Positions 62,268 through 64,000 of a stretch of DNA of 64,000 bases are shown piece by piece; the stretch's first letter is position 1; each line of letters opens with the position of its first letter. A program made the translations under genes and the position numbers. Source of the DNA: Tubiluchus corallicola (taxonomy: Eukaryota; Priapulida; Priapulimorpha; Priapulimorphida; Tubiluchidae); contig JAQGDQ010000352.1 of NCBI GenBank assembly GCA_030141605.1, positions 1 to 64,000 on the forward strand, read 5' to 3'. The notes under the pieces are model-generated. The model was not told the origin of the DNA. It was given only the letters and a program-made list of their open reading frames with translations, and did not search any database.

Positions 62268-63529
62268 AGTGCAACATTGTAACAGGTCGTAAGCTTTCAC
62301 AGTTTCCTTGTGCGCCTGCAAAGTTGCTGTAGGTAAAAGGTTAAGTATACCACAGCAATGTGTCTTAACTACAACCGTCAAGTGATGTGTGTAAAGCAAA
62401 GCCGTCTGCCACATTAGTTCAGTAACTTCAGTTGTTTACTTGGATTTTACTTAATTAGACATTATTCTGGGCATAGAATGATTTACTAGCAGGCTCTTGC
62501 TTGGGAACAAGAAAAAATGAACTAAAAGTAAGGTTCTAGTTAACTGTTAAAACTGTTACTACACATTACAACAGCATGGGGCTGCGAGGCTTTGTTAGTG
62601 TACACAAATGCGTCGTCTGGTATGCTTAACCTTTGACCTTCTCACGATCATCATCAATTGCTGGAACTGCAAAAAGGCGTATTATGAAGGACATGGCATT
62701 TAAAGGAAATCAAAGTGAAACATTATAACAGGTTAATTATTGTTGAGTGCAGGAATTTTTGATGACTTTTACATTCGCTATTTAGCTGATTTTGATGTTT
62801 TTTTATTATGATGTATTTTGGTAATAGAGGATTTTTGCTCAAGTTTTCAGCCCAAAACTTTATATGTTTTTTCAAATTTAAACTTTTTATTAAACTAGTA
62901 TATCATGTGAGATAGGTCGAATCTTATTTTGTACAAAGTATTATTTTGTGTGTGATTACATTTTCAAAAGAAAATCAAAGTATAAATGCTTGCGCTATTT
63001 TTTATTGTGAACTAGAATGATTGACATGTTTTTACATTGGTTTAATCTTTCGTGTTTTTGGATTATGTCCTATCTTGTACAAATGTATATAGTAGATCGG
63101 AAAAAACTGACGACTACTGAATTATTTTACAAATTTATTTTTTCCCACGATTAACTTAACAAAGAGGCTGTCATTTACTTTCAAACTTGCAAAAAAACAA
63201 GCAAACGGTGGCTAAAAATAATTAACAAAAAGTAATATGTGCATGTGCATCACGATCACTGAAATGTACAAAATATTTTACCATAAATAATTAGGTACAC
63301 AAAAACATGGTATTACATTCATGAAAAAATTCAAATATTCGACTATGTGAAAACATGCATGAAGAAAGCTTTTTGCAATATAAAAATATGGAAAACGGAA
63401 TGTAGGAATACAAAAATATGGAAAACTGAATGTAGGAATATCACCATTATGTAGTTATCACAAGAAATTGTAGTTGTACAGAATTTCGATAATATAGTTA
63501 AACACAATGTCATGATTAGAATGATTTAT
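62268..63529. other. Region downstream of SLC22, no supported gene
   Basis: AT-rich, possibly including longer 3' untranslated sequence of the transporter. A 21-bp piece around 63395-63435 (ATATGGAAAAC.GAATGTAGGAAT) is present twice in tandem. Otherwise nothing was recognised. Confidence 0.5.
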
Positions 63530-63820
63530 AAAAATAAAATTCATCAAGATTGGAGCTTTTATGTCAAATTTTGAAAAAATACAAGTAAATTTTACAGAAA
63601 TATAAATTGTCAAGATTGGTGCTTTTACAACAAGTAAATTTTACAAAAATATAAATTGCAAGATTGGTGCTTTATGTCAAGTAAATTGTACAAAAATGTA
63701 AATTGTCAAGATTGATGCTTTTACACAGTGTAAATTTCACAAAAGTATAAATTGCCAAGATTTATGTTTTTAGCCCAAGTCGTATTTGCAAAAAACATTA
63801 AATTGTCTAGATTAGCGCGT
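63530..63820. repeat. About 55-60-bp minisatellite, five copies
   Basis: Five copies of a unit with AATATAAATTGTCAAGATTG, then TGCTTTTA and CAAGTAAATTTTACA, progressively diverging toward the right end. No open frame. Confidence 0.88.
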
Positions 63821-64000
63821 CTATAACTGACACGTGCTTAACACTGGTCTATGTCAAGTGCTTAATAAACAAACTTGAGCATTAGCTAATTATATTGCAC
63901 TCATTAATTGTGCAAATCTGTTTGGACTAATTTACTCTTCTGCTTAGCATTAAAGCCTGGTCTAGTTTCATCTTCTAAAATTGCTATTTGAGAAACTCAG

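Overview
This is AT-rich animal genomic DNA. It has spliced genes with GT-AG introns, C2H2 zinc-finger, C-type lectin, SLC6 and SLC22 families, and dense SINE, LINE and short DNA-transposon remnants. It is probably an aquatic invertebrate, but the sequence alone does not fix the phylum. I see no bacterial operon, CRISPR array, functional rRNA or functional tRNA gene. Coding sequence is a small fraction of the window.

Four intact genes can be read. (1) A single-exon TLC-domain membrane protein of the TLCD3/FAM57 type lies on the minus strand (10796-11548). (2) A two-exon, four-finger C2H2 zinc-finger protein lies on the minus strand (21425-23207). Its splice junction falls inside the linker between fingers 1 and 2 and restores 399 residues. 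(3) A two-exon secreted C-type lectin lies on the minus strand (42797-44476, 212 residues). (4) A ten-exon SLC22-type organic ion transporter lies on the plus strand (51009-62141, 699 residues). All its exon phases agree, and it carries an unusually long intracellular loop. The genes are unrelated in function and show no sign of working together.

Between 28.7 and 33.4 kb are three broken copies of the first transmembrane region of an SLC6 (sodium-coupled neurotransmitter) transporter. Two of them sit in a diverged segmental duplication, and the third continues to the third transmembrane segment with a nonsense codon and a frameshift.

The rest is repeats. I can delimit several small DNA transposons from terminal inverted repeats plus target-site duplications: two hAT-like elements with perfect 8-bp duplications (7585-8070 and 55025-55292), a third more decayed hAT-like family with three copies, a pogo/Tigger-like element (59894-60158), an element carrying telomere-like CCCTAA repeats (60597-60733), and a TTAA-ended pair (35291-35558, 39698-39874). 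There are also 5S-rRNA-headed and tRNA-headed SINEs, three non-LTR retrotransposon fragments, a foldback element upstream of the zinc-finger gene, a dispersed family with an AAAATGGCACAGG subterminal motif, several minisatellites and a large compound trinucleotide microsatellite. Every SLC22 intron longer than 500 bp contains at least one recognisable element. The longest gene-free stretches (1-10.8, 11.5-15.7, 18.2-20.2, 29.9-32.5 and 62.2-63.5 kb) show no further coding sequence that I can support.
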